From Sedimentisphaerales bacterium (GTDB lineage: Bacteria; Planctomycetota; Phycisphaerae; Sedimentisphaerales; UBA12454): a stretch of 64,000 bases of DNA. The stretch spans positions 1 to 64,000 of the forward strand of contig JAFGGI010000052.1 in the NCBI GenBank assembly GCA_016930635.1, written 5' to 3'. Shown piece after piece: positions 1-9,405 of this stretch. The notes under the pieces were generated by a model, which did no database searches, was not told the DNA's origin, and saw only the letters and a program-made list of their open reading frames with translations. Positions within the stretch are counted from its first letter, which is position 1. Every line of letters starts with the position of its first letter. The position numbers and the translations under genes are program-made.

Positions 1-30
1 TAAAACAACAATTAAACTTCTTAACTTCAT
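1..30 (-). CDS. 5' end of a CDS running off the window (MKLRSLIVVL..., signal-peptide-like)
   Basis: Reverse complement has GGAG about 7 nt before ATG at 30..28, then a basic/hydrophobic start; only 10 codons visible. Confidence 0.35.
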   Translation of the reverse strand, partial: MKLRSLIVVL

Positions 31-192
31 CTTCTCGCTCCTTAACAAAAAGAACTCATCTTCTTCGTTAAATTAAACTAAACACTAATTGTAACCGTCA
101 TACCAAGAGGTTCTGAATGTTTTCAGGTCACGCACCTGTCCACTCAGACATCCTGATTTTACTAACTTCACCTATGGGCATTATGCCACAAA

Positions 193-325
193 ATAGCCCA
201 AAATAACAAGCTCATCTTGCGCATAAATAAAAATAAAAAAAATCTGTTTTATACCTGATAATGGCCCAAAAAAGCGGTTTCGCGCATAAACAGCAACAAA
301 AAAAACGTGTTTTATACCTATCTGT
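193..325. repeat. Imperfect tandem direct repeat (~60 bp unit, 2 copies) with promoter-like TATAAA boxes on the minus strand
   Basis: Copy 1 tagcccaaaat...gcgcataaataaaaataaaaaaaatctgttttatacct; copy 2 tggcccaaaaa...gcgcataaacagcaacaaaaaaaacgtgttttatacct. Confidence 0.5.
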
Positions 326-375
326 TAAAATAGTAGAAATAAAGCATGAAATATAAAAAAGGTGCTTAAAAAACC

Positions 376-2460
376 TTATTTTGTTTCAAAGTAAGGTTTG
401 CTTTCTTTAAACAGAATCAATCGTTTTTCAATTTCCTCTTTGAACATTTCGTATTCGGCAGATCGGCATAGCTGCAAAGCTTTTTGTGCTGTTTCTACGG
501 CCTTGTCAAAGTCACCTGCCGCAGCATAAGCAACTGAGAGTGTATCCAGCAATTCGGGTTTTTGATAGTTTGCAAGTTCGCAAGCCCGGGCGGCAAGTCT
601 AACTGCTTTTTGCGGATTACGAATTGCGTGGTTTTTATTTGCCGACAGTATCCATGCCAGGTCGTTGAGTACCTGCGGCCAGTCAGGGTCCAATTGAAGT
701 GCCTTTTCAAGATGTATCACAGCAGTATTGATTTTTCCCTGTCTAATCAGAACATGAGAAAAATGATAGTGTGCTTTGACAGAGTCCGGATTGATCCGTA
801 TCGCCTCAGCAAGACGCTCAGCGGCCTGTTCAAGATGTCCTTTTCTTGCCAGGACGAAACCTAAATTGGTATGTGCAGCTTCTAAATCAGGCTTTATCGT
901 TATTGCCTGCATAAAGCATTCGACGGCCTGATCAGGCTTGTTCAGCTGGCCAAGGGTTATACCCAGAGCAATCATCGCATTGGGGTCGTTTGGCTGTTTT
1001 TGAAGATATATTCTATATTCTTCGACAGCTTCCTCGAATCTGCCCGCATCGAAATAGGTATCTGCCAGCCGGCTGTGTACGTTGATATCATCAGGTTTAA
1101 TTTTCTGAACCTGTCTGCAGTGATAAATAGTGCCATCGTAATCATGATGCTTACGCGTATATGTTGCCATACAAAGGTGTGCTATGTAATTATCCTGCGT
1201 TACATCAAGGGCATGCTGAAACAAGCTTGTGGTATTTCGCCAATAGCGAAGATGGAAATGAGTATATATTGACATAACTAAAAGAACTGACACGGCCGCG
1301 GCAGTGAGTACCTGTTTTTTATACTTCCACTTTGCCAGTAATTGCGGCAGAGACCAGGCAATAATGATAAACAAGCCGGTCAAAGTTACATAAGTATACC
1401 GGTCGGCTCTTGCCTGGACGCCAACCTGTACAAGGCCTATGACGGGTACTAATGTGCCCAAATACCAGAACCAGCCCGTAACCAGATATTTGTACTTTTC
1501 GGCAAAACGAAGCACAATACCTGTCAGGGCCAGCAGAATTACGGCCGATATTCCGGCCAAAGGCAATGATACATCCTGGCCCGGATACGGATAGAAAACT
1601 GCCAGCCGAACGGGCCAGAACATTTTGGCAATATACTGCAGATAAGAAATCAGGGCATTAGCGATGCGAACAAACAAAGTATATTCCCCGGACAATCGCA
1701 TGGCTCCAAGTTTTCTCTGAACGATGAAAGTAACCGTACATAACCCGATAACCATTACAAACAACGGGAGCTTCTCAACGACTAAATAAGTGATTGAGCG
1801 TTTCGGGCCGGCTTTTCTGCGTTTCGGATCTCTTGATAAGTCGAGCCTGTTTAAAGGCCAATAATCCAGGAGCAAGAGCACAAAAGGCAGAGTAACTACC
1901 ATCGGTTTTGACATCACCGCAAAGGCAAAAAATACGACCACAATTAAATAACGGGATATTTTCGGCCAACGGACAAAACGGACATAAGCCCAAATTGTCA
2001 GCAGCCAAAAGAACGTGCTCAGAACATCTTTTCGTTCGGCTATCCACGCCACGGATTCGACGTGCAGAGGGTGCAGGGCAAACAGAACAGCGACAAATGC
2101 GCTTGGCCAAAGGGCAGCAGTCATTTGTTTGAGGACAAGGAAAAACAGCAGTGTATTTGCAAGGTGAAAGATGAGACTGGTAATGTGATGGCCGGCGGGA
2201 TTAGAGCCGTAAAGCTGCCAGTCAAGTGCGTGTGAGAGCCAGGTCAAAGGATGCCAGTAGCTGAAATACTGGGCAGTTAAGGCCCATTTGACGGTTTCAG
2301 GCGTAATGCCGTTGTGGATGTTCTCGTTCTCAAGAACGTAGCCGGAGTCGTCATAATCAATGAATTCAAACGTATAGACCTGATAATAAACTGCTGCGGT
2401 AATGACTGTCAGGGCCAGGCAAATTAAAAAAGTCCGTCTCTTATCTGTGTTTTTAACCAT
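376..2460 (-). CDS. Multi-pass membrane GT-C/TMTC-like glycosyltransferase-like protein with C-terminal TPR repeats
   Basis: Motifs YDDSGYV, GHHITSLIFHLANTLL, FALHPLHVESVAWIAERKDVLSTFF, MSKPMVVTLPFVLLLLDYWPL, ADRYTYV; C-terminal TPRs. Confidence 0.8.
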   Translation of the reverse strand: MVKNTDKRRTFLICLALTVITAAVYYQVYTFEFIDYDDSGYVLENENIHNGITPETVKWALTAQYFSYWHPLTWLSHALDWQLYGSNPAGHHITSLIFHLANTLLFFLVLKQMTAALWPSAFVAVLFALHPLHVESVAWIAERKDVLSTFFWLLTIWAYVRFVRWPKISRYLIVVVFFAFAVMSKPMVVTLPFVLLLLDYWPLNRLDLSRDPKRRKAGPKRSITYLVVEKLPLFVMVIGLCTVTFIVQRKLGAMRLSGEYTLFVRIANALISYLQYIAKMFWPVRLAVFYPYPGQDVSLPLAGISAVILLALTGIVLRFAEKYKYLVTGWFWYLGTLVPVIGLVQVGVQARADRYTYVTLTGLFIIIAWSLPQLLAKWKYKKQVLTAAAVSVLLVMSIYTHFHLRYWRNTTSLFQHALDVTQDNYIAHLCMATYTRKHHDYDGTIYHCRQVQKIKPDDINVHSRLADTYFDAGRFEEAVEEYRIYLQKQPNDPNAMIALGITLGQLNKPDQAVECFMQAITIKPDLEAAHTNLGFVLARKGHLEQAAERLAEAIRINPDSVKAHYHFSHVLIRQGKINTAVIHLEKALQLDPDWPQVLNDLAWILSANKNHAIRNPQKAVRLAARACELANYQKPELLDTLSVAYAAAGDFDKAVETAQKALQLCRSAEYEMFKEEIEKRLILFKESKPYFETK

Positions 2461-2542
2461 GCTGTCCTAAAAACAATATTACTATCCAGATATTAAAACC
2501 GGCATTAAGTTTAAAGGCGCTAAAGTTCAAAAACAAATGAAA

Positions 2543-4321
2543 TTATTCTTTGGTACTGTCGGCATTTTTTTTCTGCATTTGTGCCAAGACACTTGCGAGA
2601 TTTTCTTTTGCCAGTTCGAAGTCCGGGTCTATCTGAATGGCCTGATTGAAATGTTCGACGGCCTCGGCGGATCTGCCCTGTCGAAAAAGTATTATGGCAT
2701 AGTCATTATGAGCAATGGCAGATTCAGGATTATCCTTTAGAAACTGCTCATATTCGGCATTTGCCAGGCCGGAATCGCCTGTATTAACCAGCACAGAGGC
2801 GAAAAAGAAGCGTACTTCGTGAAGATCAGGCTTTGTCCGGAGAGCATCGGTAAGGTACTTGACGGCCTGAGAAAACTTTCCCTGCTGAATGAGTATATCA
2901 CAAAGGATCTGCAGGCCTTCGGAATTTACAGGGTCTATCTCAAGGCCCTTTCGATATTCTGCAACAGCTTCATCAAACTTTCGCTGAAGGTACATAACAT
3001 TTGCCACACTGAAGTGAGCGATGTGATTATTCTCTGTCACATCAATTGCATGCTGGAACAGGGCCAGGTCATTTTGCCAGTAACGGAGCTGAACAGAGGT
3101 GCATACAGACATAGCCAGGATAATCAGCAATATCAGTACAGTAATCACGGTTTTTTTACTTCGCAGCTCGGCCGGATGTCTGCGGGCCTGCCTTGATGGA
3201 CAGGCTGATATCCACTTTGCAAATAATTCATTTGCGCCGAAGGCAATAATAATAAAAAGCCCGGTCAGGGGAACATAGGTATAACGGTCAGCCATTGCCT
3301 GGTAACCGACCTGAACGATACCAATAACCGGCACAAGCGTTCCTACATACCAAAACCAGCCTGTGAAGAGATACTTATGCTTTTTAGCAAATAAAAGGAC
3401 AGCGACCGTAATTATCAGTAGTAAAAAGGCTGATATGGCCGCGAACAAGAACGATATATTTTCGCCCGGATGCGGATAAAATACTGCCAGCCGGCTCGGC
3501 CAAAACATTTTAGCAATATATTTCAAATAAGAGATGGGGGCATTGGCAAGGCGAACGACAAGGCCGCAGCCTTCGTCCGAAGGTGCTGTTCTTCCGGCAT
3601 TTTGCACAATAAAAGTAACTACACTTGAAGCAGCAACCATCGCAAACAGCGGTATTTTTTCGATAACTAAATAAACCAATGAACGCTTTGCAGTAATTCT
3701 CTCCAAAGGCCAATAATCCAAAAGCAAAAGCACAAAGGGCAGTGTTACCAGCATAGGTTTTGACATAAGGCCGAGGGCAAAAAACACAACCACAAGCAAA
3801 TACCGCCAAGCTTTCGGCTGCCTGACAAAACGAACATAGGCCCACATCGTAAGCAGCCAGAAAAAGGTGCTCAGGACATCTTTACGTTCAGCTATCCAGG
3901 CAACGGATTCTACATGCAGCGGGTGCAGAGCAAATAGAACAGCTGCAAATGCGCTTGGCCAAAGCATAGAGGTCATCTGCTTTAAAACGACAAACAGCAG
4001 AAGTGTATTTGCAATATGAAAAAGCAGATTATTGATATGATGAGCGGCCGCATCGTCGCCGAAGAGCTGCCAATCCAGGGCATGCGAAAGCCAGGTCAAA
4101 GGATGCCAGTTGCCGACAAGATTATCAGCGGTAAAGGCCCATTTGACGGTTTTAAGCGTTATACCGGCCTTTACATTCTCATTACCTGTAATGTAAGGAT
4201 GGTCGTCATATTTGAGAAAATCAAAACTGCAAACCTGGGCGTAAACTGCTGCGGTAACAATTACCAGAGCAAGGCAAACAAAAAGAGTCCGGTTTTTCTC
4301 TGAGTTTCTATCCATATACAA
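2543..4321 (-). CDS. TMTC-like membrane protein with TPR repeats (paralog 2)
   Basis: Same motif series as 376..2460. Confidence 0.8.
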   Translation of the reverse strand: MYMDRNSEKNRTLFVCLALVIVTAAVYAQVCSFDFLKYDDHPYITGNENVKAGITLKTVKWAFTADNLVGNWHPLTWLSHALDWQLFGDDAAAHHINNLLFHIANTLLLFVVLKQMTSMLWPSAFAAVLFALHPLHVESVAWIAERKDVLSTFFWLLTMWAYVRFVRQPKAWRYLLVVVFFALGLMSKPMLVTLPFVLLLLDYWPLERITAKRSLVYLVIEKIPLFAMVAASSVVTFIVQNAGRTAPSDEGCGLVVRLANAPISYLKYIAKMFWPSRLAVFYPHPGENISFLFAAISAFLLLIITVAVLLFAKKHKYLFTGWFWYVGTLVPVIGIVQVGYQAMADRYTYVPLTGLFIIIAFGANELFAKWISACPSRQARRHPAELRSKKTVITVLILLIILAMSVCTSVQLRYWQNDLALFQHAIDVTENNHIAHFSVANVMYLQRKFDEAVAEYRKGLEIDPVNSEGLQILCDILIQQGKFSQAVKYLTDALRTKPDLHEVRFFFASVLVNTGDSGLANAEYEQFLKDNPESAIAHNDYAIILFRQGRSAEAVEHFNQAIQIDPDFELAKENLASVLAQMQKKNADSTKE

Positions 4322-4393
4322 CGCTGTGGTTAAACCTTAACCAGTTTAAGAATATCAAATCTTTTAACAGAAAAGAAATCATTTCTCCATGTT

Positions 4394-6049
4394 TTAGGGT
4401 ATCGTGTAGTTCGGGTCAATTTGAAAGGCCCTTTCGAAATGCTTCATAGCTTCGGCCTTTTTGCCCTGAGCCTGAAGTGCATAGCCTAAATTGGCGTGAC
4501 AGGCAGCAAAATCAGGATCTATTTTCAGGGCCTTATTAAAATTCTCGACGGCCTGGTCAGTTTTGCCGTTAAGGCTCAGGGCGACACCGATGTTATTAAG
4601 CAGTTTTATATCATTCGGTTCTGCCTTAAGGCACTTTTGATACGCTTCTACAGCTTGGGCGAATCTGCCTGCAGACTGCAAGATATCGCCTTGTCTTCTT
4701 ATCGCCTCGATGCTGTCAGGTCTTATCCTGAGGGCCTCTAAACAATGATACATAGCCTCGTCCAGCATTTGCCTTTCATGCAGATCGCCGGAAAGGCAAA
4801 AGTGTGCCACGTAATTATCCTGCGTTACAGTAACGCTGCGCCGACCAAGCGTTAAGCTGTTTTTCCAGTATGTTTTCTGGACATAGGTACTCATAGCCAA
4901 CATAGCCAAAACTATCAATGAAGCTGTCCAGAGAATCGTTTTGCGCTTGTGCCAATTTGCGAACATATCCGGCATGCCCCAGGCGATCATAATAAACAGT
5001 CCTGTCAAAGTAATATAACTGTAACGGTCAGCCATTGCCTGCGAGCCGACCTGTACAAGACCAATGACAGGCACGAGAGTGCCGAGATACCAGAACCAGC
5101 CTGTAAAAAGATATCTGCGGCTCTTTGCAAACCGAAGTACGACAATCGTTATCGCCAGCAGCAGAACAGTTGATACTGCTGTATGCAAAAGTGAGATGTC
5201 TCTGCCCGGATGCGGATAAAAGGGAGCCAGTCTGCTCGGCCAGAACATTTTGCCTATATAGCCGGTGTAAGAGATAAGGGCATTAAAAACGCGGAATTTT
5301 AAAGGAACTGAAGCTGCGGTTGCCACCGCGCCCCAGTTTCGCTGAACAAAAAACGTAACGACAACTGAAGCTGCCGAGAGAATAAACAAAGGGATCTTTT
5401 CAAGAACAAGCCGTCCAAGGCGGTTATTCTGACAACGCCTGAGAGGCCAGTAATCCAGCAGCAAAAGCACAAAGGGGAGCGTTACCAGCATAGGTTTCGA
5501 CATAAGCCCGAGAGCGAAAAACACAACTACCAGTAAATATCGGAGTATTTTGGGGCGATGAACAAAACGGACATAAGCCCACATTGTAAGCAGCCAGAAG
5601 AAAGTACTGAGGACATCTTTACGTTCAGATATCCAGGCGACTGATTCGACGTGCAGAGGATGCAGGGCAAATAAAGCAGCTGCAAATGCGCTGGGCCAAA
5701 GCGCAGAGGTCATCTGCTTTAGAACGACAAAAAGCAGCAGTGTATTTGCAATGTGAAAGATGAGATTAGTAATGTGGTGGGCGCCGGGATTCGAGCCGAA
5801 AAGCCGCCAGTCAAGCATGTGCGACAGCCATGTTACAGGATGCCAGTTAGCCATATAACCCGTGGTAAAGACCCATTTGACGGCTTCAAACGTTATGCCG
5901 CTGTGGATATCAGGATTACTGCGGACATATTTAAAATCGTCTAAACTGACAAAATCATAAGTCCAGATTTGATAATAAACCGCTATAATGACAATCGTCA
6001 GGGCAAGGCAAATAATAAAAAATAAGGTTTTATCCGGGTTTCTATCCAT
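4394..6049 (-). CDS. TMTC-like membrane protein with TPR repeats (paralog 3)
   Basis: Same motif series; TPRs at C-terminus. Confidence 0.8.
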   Translation of the reverse strand: MDRNPDKTLFFIICLALTIVIIAVYYQIWTYDFVSLDDFKYVRSNPDIHSGITFEAVKWVFTTGYMANWHPVTWLSHMLDWRLFGSNPGAHHITNLIFHIANTLLLFVVLKQMTSALWPSAFAAALFALHPLHVESVAWISERKDVLSTFFWLLTMWAYVRFVHRPKILRYLLVVVFFALGLMSKPMLVTLPFVLLLLDYWPLRRCQNNRLGRLVLEKIPLFILSAASVVVTFFVQRNWGAVATAASVPLKFRVFNALISYTGYIGKMFWPSRLAPFYPHPGRDISLLHTAVSTVLLLAITIVVLRFAKSRRYLFTGWFWYLGTLVPVIGLVQVGSQAMADRYSYITLTGLFIMIAWGMPDMFANWHKRKTILWTASLIVLAMLAMSTYVQKTYWKNSLTLGRRSVTVTQDNYVAHFCLSGDLHERQMLDEAMYHCLEALRIRPDSIEAIRRQGDILQSAGRFAQAVEAYQKCLKAEPNDIKLLNNIGVALSLNGKTDQAVENFNKALKIDPDFAACHANLGYALQAQGKKAEAMKHFERAFQIDPNYTIP

Positions 6050-6120
6050 AGAAATTCAAATCCATCCTTGAGACTACGCTCACACAGTTTAAGGGCGAAA
6101 CAGGGCAAAGACAAACGAAA

Positions 6121-7953
6121 TTATTTGACGCTGTTTTCTGTGTTTTTATTCGGCTGGTGCTGAATGTTCGTCAGAGTAAGTTCGAGATGTTTTTTGGCGA
6201 GATCATATTTCGGGTCGATTTGAACAGCCCGTCTAAAATGTTCCAAAGCCTTATCGAACTGACCCTGCTGGTAAAGTACGACACCAAAATCATTATGAGA
6301 AACGGCATTTTGGGGCTGTCTGCTCAGAAAATCTTCATACTCTTTGACTGCCTGGTCAAACCTGCCGGCCTCGACAAGGGTAAGTGCGAGAAAAACACGT
6401 ATCTCGTTAAGCTCAGGGTTTGCCTGCAAAGCTTTCTTGCAAAGTGAAACGGCCTGGTCAATTTCGCCTTTGTCTGTCAGGAGATAGCAGAGATTGAGAT
6501 AGGCTTCGCTGTCACATGGGTCTATTGCAACTGCTTTTTCGAAACAGTCAACCGCCTGGTCGATCCTGCCTGTACTGATAAGAGCTGTCCCGAGATTATT
6601 CCACACTGTAATGCTCCTGGGTATAATTTTCAGGGCCTGCCTGTCGTGATATATCGCCTTGTCCATACGTCCCTGTTTCAGATAAGTCAGGGCCATACCG
6701 AAATGTATTTTGAAGTTGTTCCCGGTTACTTCAAGGGCATGCTCACTAAGCGTTATAGTATCTTTCCAGTACCTTACCTGCATATGTGTTACTACAGCTA
6801 ATACAGATAAAATTACCAACGCAGAAAACCTAAGTACATCTTTGCGATACCGCCATTTTGCTAGCAGCTCATCTGCAGCCCAGGCAATAATAATAAACAA
6901 ACCTGTCAACGGTATATACGTATATCTATCAGCCAGGGCCTGGTAACCGACCTGAACGATGCCGATGACAGGCACAAGGGTGCCGAGATACCAGAACCAG
7001 CCTGTAAAGAGATATCGATGTTTTTTAGCAAAGAAAAGCACGATAACCGTTATCGCCAACAGCAAAGCAGCGGATATCCCTGCAAAAACAAGTGAAGTTT
7101 CCTCGCCTGAGTGCGGATAAAATATTGCCAGCCTGCTCGGCCAGAACATTTTAAGAATATAACGCAGATAAGAAATAGAGGCGTTAGCAAGACGGGTAAT
7201 AAAATCCAGATGTTCTGCAGGCTGCATCGCCCCGCCTTTTTGCTGAGCGACAAAAGTAATTACACTTGATGCTATAGTCATCACAAACAGCGGGATTTTT
7301 TCAACGAACAAACAGCCAAATGAACGCTTTGAGCCGATTCTTCCCAGCGGCCAATAGTCCAAAAGCAGGAGCACAAATGGAAGTGTAACAAGCATAGGTT
7401 TTGACATCAGGCCCAAAGCAAAGAATACAATTATCAGTATATATCGAAGTATATTTTTACGCCGGACAAAACGTATATAAGCCCAAATTGTAAGCATCAA
7501 GAAAAAGGTGCTCAGGACATCTTTGCGCTCAGCTATCCAGGCGACAGACTCAACGTGCAGCGGATGAAGGGCAAACAAAGCTGCAACGAAAGCGCTTGGC
7601 CAAACGGCGGCGGTCATTTGATTTAAAACAATAAACAGCAGCAGTGTATTGGCAATGTGAAGTACGAGGTTGGTGATGCGATGGCCGGCCGGGTCGCTGC
7701 CGAAAAACTGCCAGTCCAGGGCGTGTGAAAGCCAGGTTACCGGATGCCAGTTGGAGGCATAACCTGCATTAAAAGCCCACTTTATTGTTTCAGGCGTAAT
7801 GCCGTTGTGAACATTCGAATTTTCATGGACATATTCAGGGTCGTCATAATCAAGGAACTCAAAATTACAGACCTGATAATAAACCGCCGAAACAATAACT
7901 GTCAGTACAAGACAAATTAAGACCGGCCGAGTTTTATTCAAGCTTCTATCCAT
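6121..7953 (-). CDS. TMTC-like membrane protein with TPR repeats (paralog 4)
   Basis: Same motif series; TPRs at C-terminus. Confidence 0.8.
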   Translation of the reverse strand: MDRSLNKTRPVLICLVLTVIVSAVYYQVCNFEFLDYDDPEYVHENSNVHNGITPETIKWAFNAGYASNWHPVTWLSHALDWQFFGSDPAGHRITNLVLHIANTLLLFIVLNQMTAAVWPSAFVAALFALHPLHVESVAWIAERKDVLSTFFLMLTIWAYIRFVRRKNILRYILIIVFFALGLMSKPMLVTLPFVLLLLDYWPLGRIGSKRSFGCLFVEKIPLFVMTIASSVITFVAQQKGGAMQPAEHLDFITRLANASISYLRYILKMFWPSRLAIFYPHSGEETSLVFAGISAALLLAITVIVLFFAKKHRYLFTGWFWYLGTLVPVIGIVQVGYQALADRYTYIPLTGLFIIIAWAADELLAKWRYRKDVLRFSALVILSVLAVVTHMQVRYWKDTITLSEHALEVTGNNFKIHFGMALTYLKQGRMDKAIYHDRQALKIIPRSITVWNNLGTALISTGRIDQAVDCFEKAVAIDPCDSEAYLNLCYLLTDKGEIDQAVSLCKKALQANPELNEIRVFLALTLVEAGRFDQAVKEYEDFLSRQPQNAVSHNDFGVVLYQQGQFDKALEHFRRAVQIDPKYDLAKKHLELTLTNIQHQPNKNTENSVK

Positions 7954-8086
7954 AGATATCCGAATGCATATTTGGTTCTATCGGCAAACTGCCTGTCAGT
8001 TTAAGACTATCAAACTTCAAACACAAATTAAATTATCGACGAGTGGCTTTGAAACCATAAATCAACTCGGCAGATATACGGAATAT

Positions 8087-8114
8087 TGACATCCCTGAAG
8101 AAAATGGTAGAATT
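8087..8114 (+). promoter_or_regulatory. Sigma70-like promoter upstream of the first XylR-like regulator
   Basis: TTGACA-N16-TAGAAT. Confidence 0.45.
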
Positions 8115-8196
8115 ACTATTTACCTTTGGTTCACTGCGGTGATATTGACATTTCTGAGAAACCGGGGGCCTTTAGCGTTCATTTAAATGATCTACG

Positions 8197-9390
8197 ATGA
8201 AAGAAAAACCTAAAATCGTCTTTGCACACGACAACATCAACCAAAATACTCTCGGGATAATGGCGGGGATAAATGAATATATCCAAAACGAAGACAGCTG
8301 GCAATTAATCATCTGGCCGGAGAGCTCGGCTCAATCCCTGTCATTCCTCAAGCAAAGAGGCTGTAAGGGCGCTTTTGTAAGCACCGCGACAAGTTCAAAA
8401 GCACAGCAGCTTTTGAAAGTAGGGATGCCCATCATCGCAATGGTGGCAATGCAGGAGACCTTTAACCTTCCGTATATAAGCGCTAATTCCGGAGAAATTG
8501 CCAAACTGGCCTGTGAATATTTTCTGAACAGAAAATTTGAAAATTTCGCATTCTTCGGACTGACCGAGGCAAAATGGTCCCTGGAAAGAATGGAGTTGTT
8601 TTCAAGTTATCTTGCCAAGGCCGGGCACAAAGTTAACATCTTTAAGGAAGATGAGATATTAGCCACAGATAATTTTCTTGCCTTTACGACTTTATGGACC
8701 GATACCACTTTAAAGAAAAAACATCATTTTCAGCTTGCCGAATGGCTCAGGCAATTGCCGAAACCTGTCGCTATACTGGCCAGTTGCGATATACTTGCCT
8801 GTCATTTGACTGATATAGCAAAAGATGTCGACCTGCAAATCCCGAACGAGGTCGCTATCCTTGGAATTAATGACGACCATACAATCTGCAGTATCTGTGA
8901 TCCGCCATTGTCGAGCATTTCGCTTAATTTCAGAAAAGCCGGCTACGATGCGGCCAAACTGCTTGATGAACTGATCCTGGGTGAACAGAGTATGGACGGT
9001 CAGCACATAGAGATTCAACCGATACACATTGAAAGCCGCGGTTCAACAGAGATTTTTGCCATCAACGACCCTGATATTATACAGGTTCTAAGTTATATCC
9101 GGCAAAACAGCAACAAGCCCATGCAGGTAGATGAGATCGCCAATAATGTCTATATCAGCAAGCGGTCTTTGCAGCTTAAGTTTCGTAAAATCCTCGGCAG
9201 GTCAATACACGACGAGATAATAAACGCTCATTTTGAGAATGCAAAAACCATGCTTATCGAGACAAATCTTTCTATCGACAAGATAGCTGTTCAGTCCGGC
9301 TTTGTTAACACCCCTAATATGAGAAGAGCTTTTATACAGCTAACCGGTATGCTTCCGAAACAGTATCGTCAGATACACAGCCTGCAATAA
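8197..9390 (+). CDS. XylR-like AraC-family transcriptional regulator with LacI/PBP1-like sensor domain
   Basis: N-terminal periplasmic-binding-like fold (ILASCDILACHLTDIAKDVDLQIPNEVAILGINDD), C-terminal AraC HTH (VDEIANNVYISKRSLQLKFRKILGRSIHDEI). Confidence 0.88.
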   Translation: MKEKPKIVFAHDNINQNTLGIMAGINEYIQNEDSWQLIIWPESSAQSLSFLKQRGCKGAFVSTATSSKAQQLLKVGMPIIAMVAMQETFNLPYISANSGEIAKLACEYFLNRKFENFAFFGLTEAKWSLERMELFSSYLAKAGHKVNIFKEDEILATDNFLAFTTLWTDTTLKKKHHFQLAEWLRQLPKPVAILASCDILACHLTDIAKDVDLQIPNEVAILGINDDHTICSICDPPLSSISLNFRKAGYDAAKLLDELILGEQSMDGQHIEIQPIHIESRGSTEIFAINDPDIIQVLSYIRQNSNKPMQVDEIANNVYISKRSLQLKFRKILGRSIHDEIINAHFENAKTMLIETNLSIDKIAVQSGFVNTPNMRRAFIQLTGMLPKQYRQIHSLQ

Positions 9391-9405
9391 ACTTAAAGGC
9401 AAATC

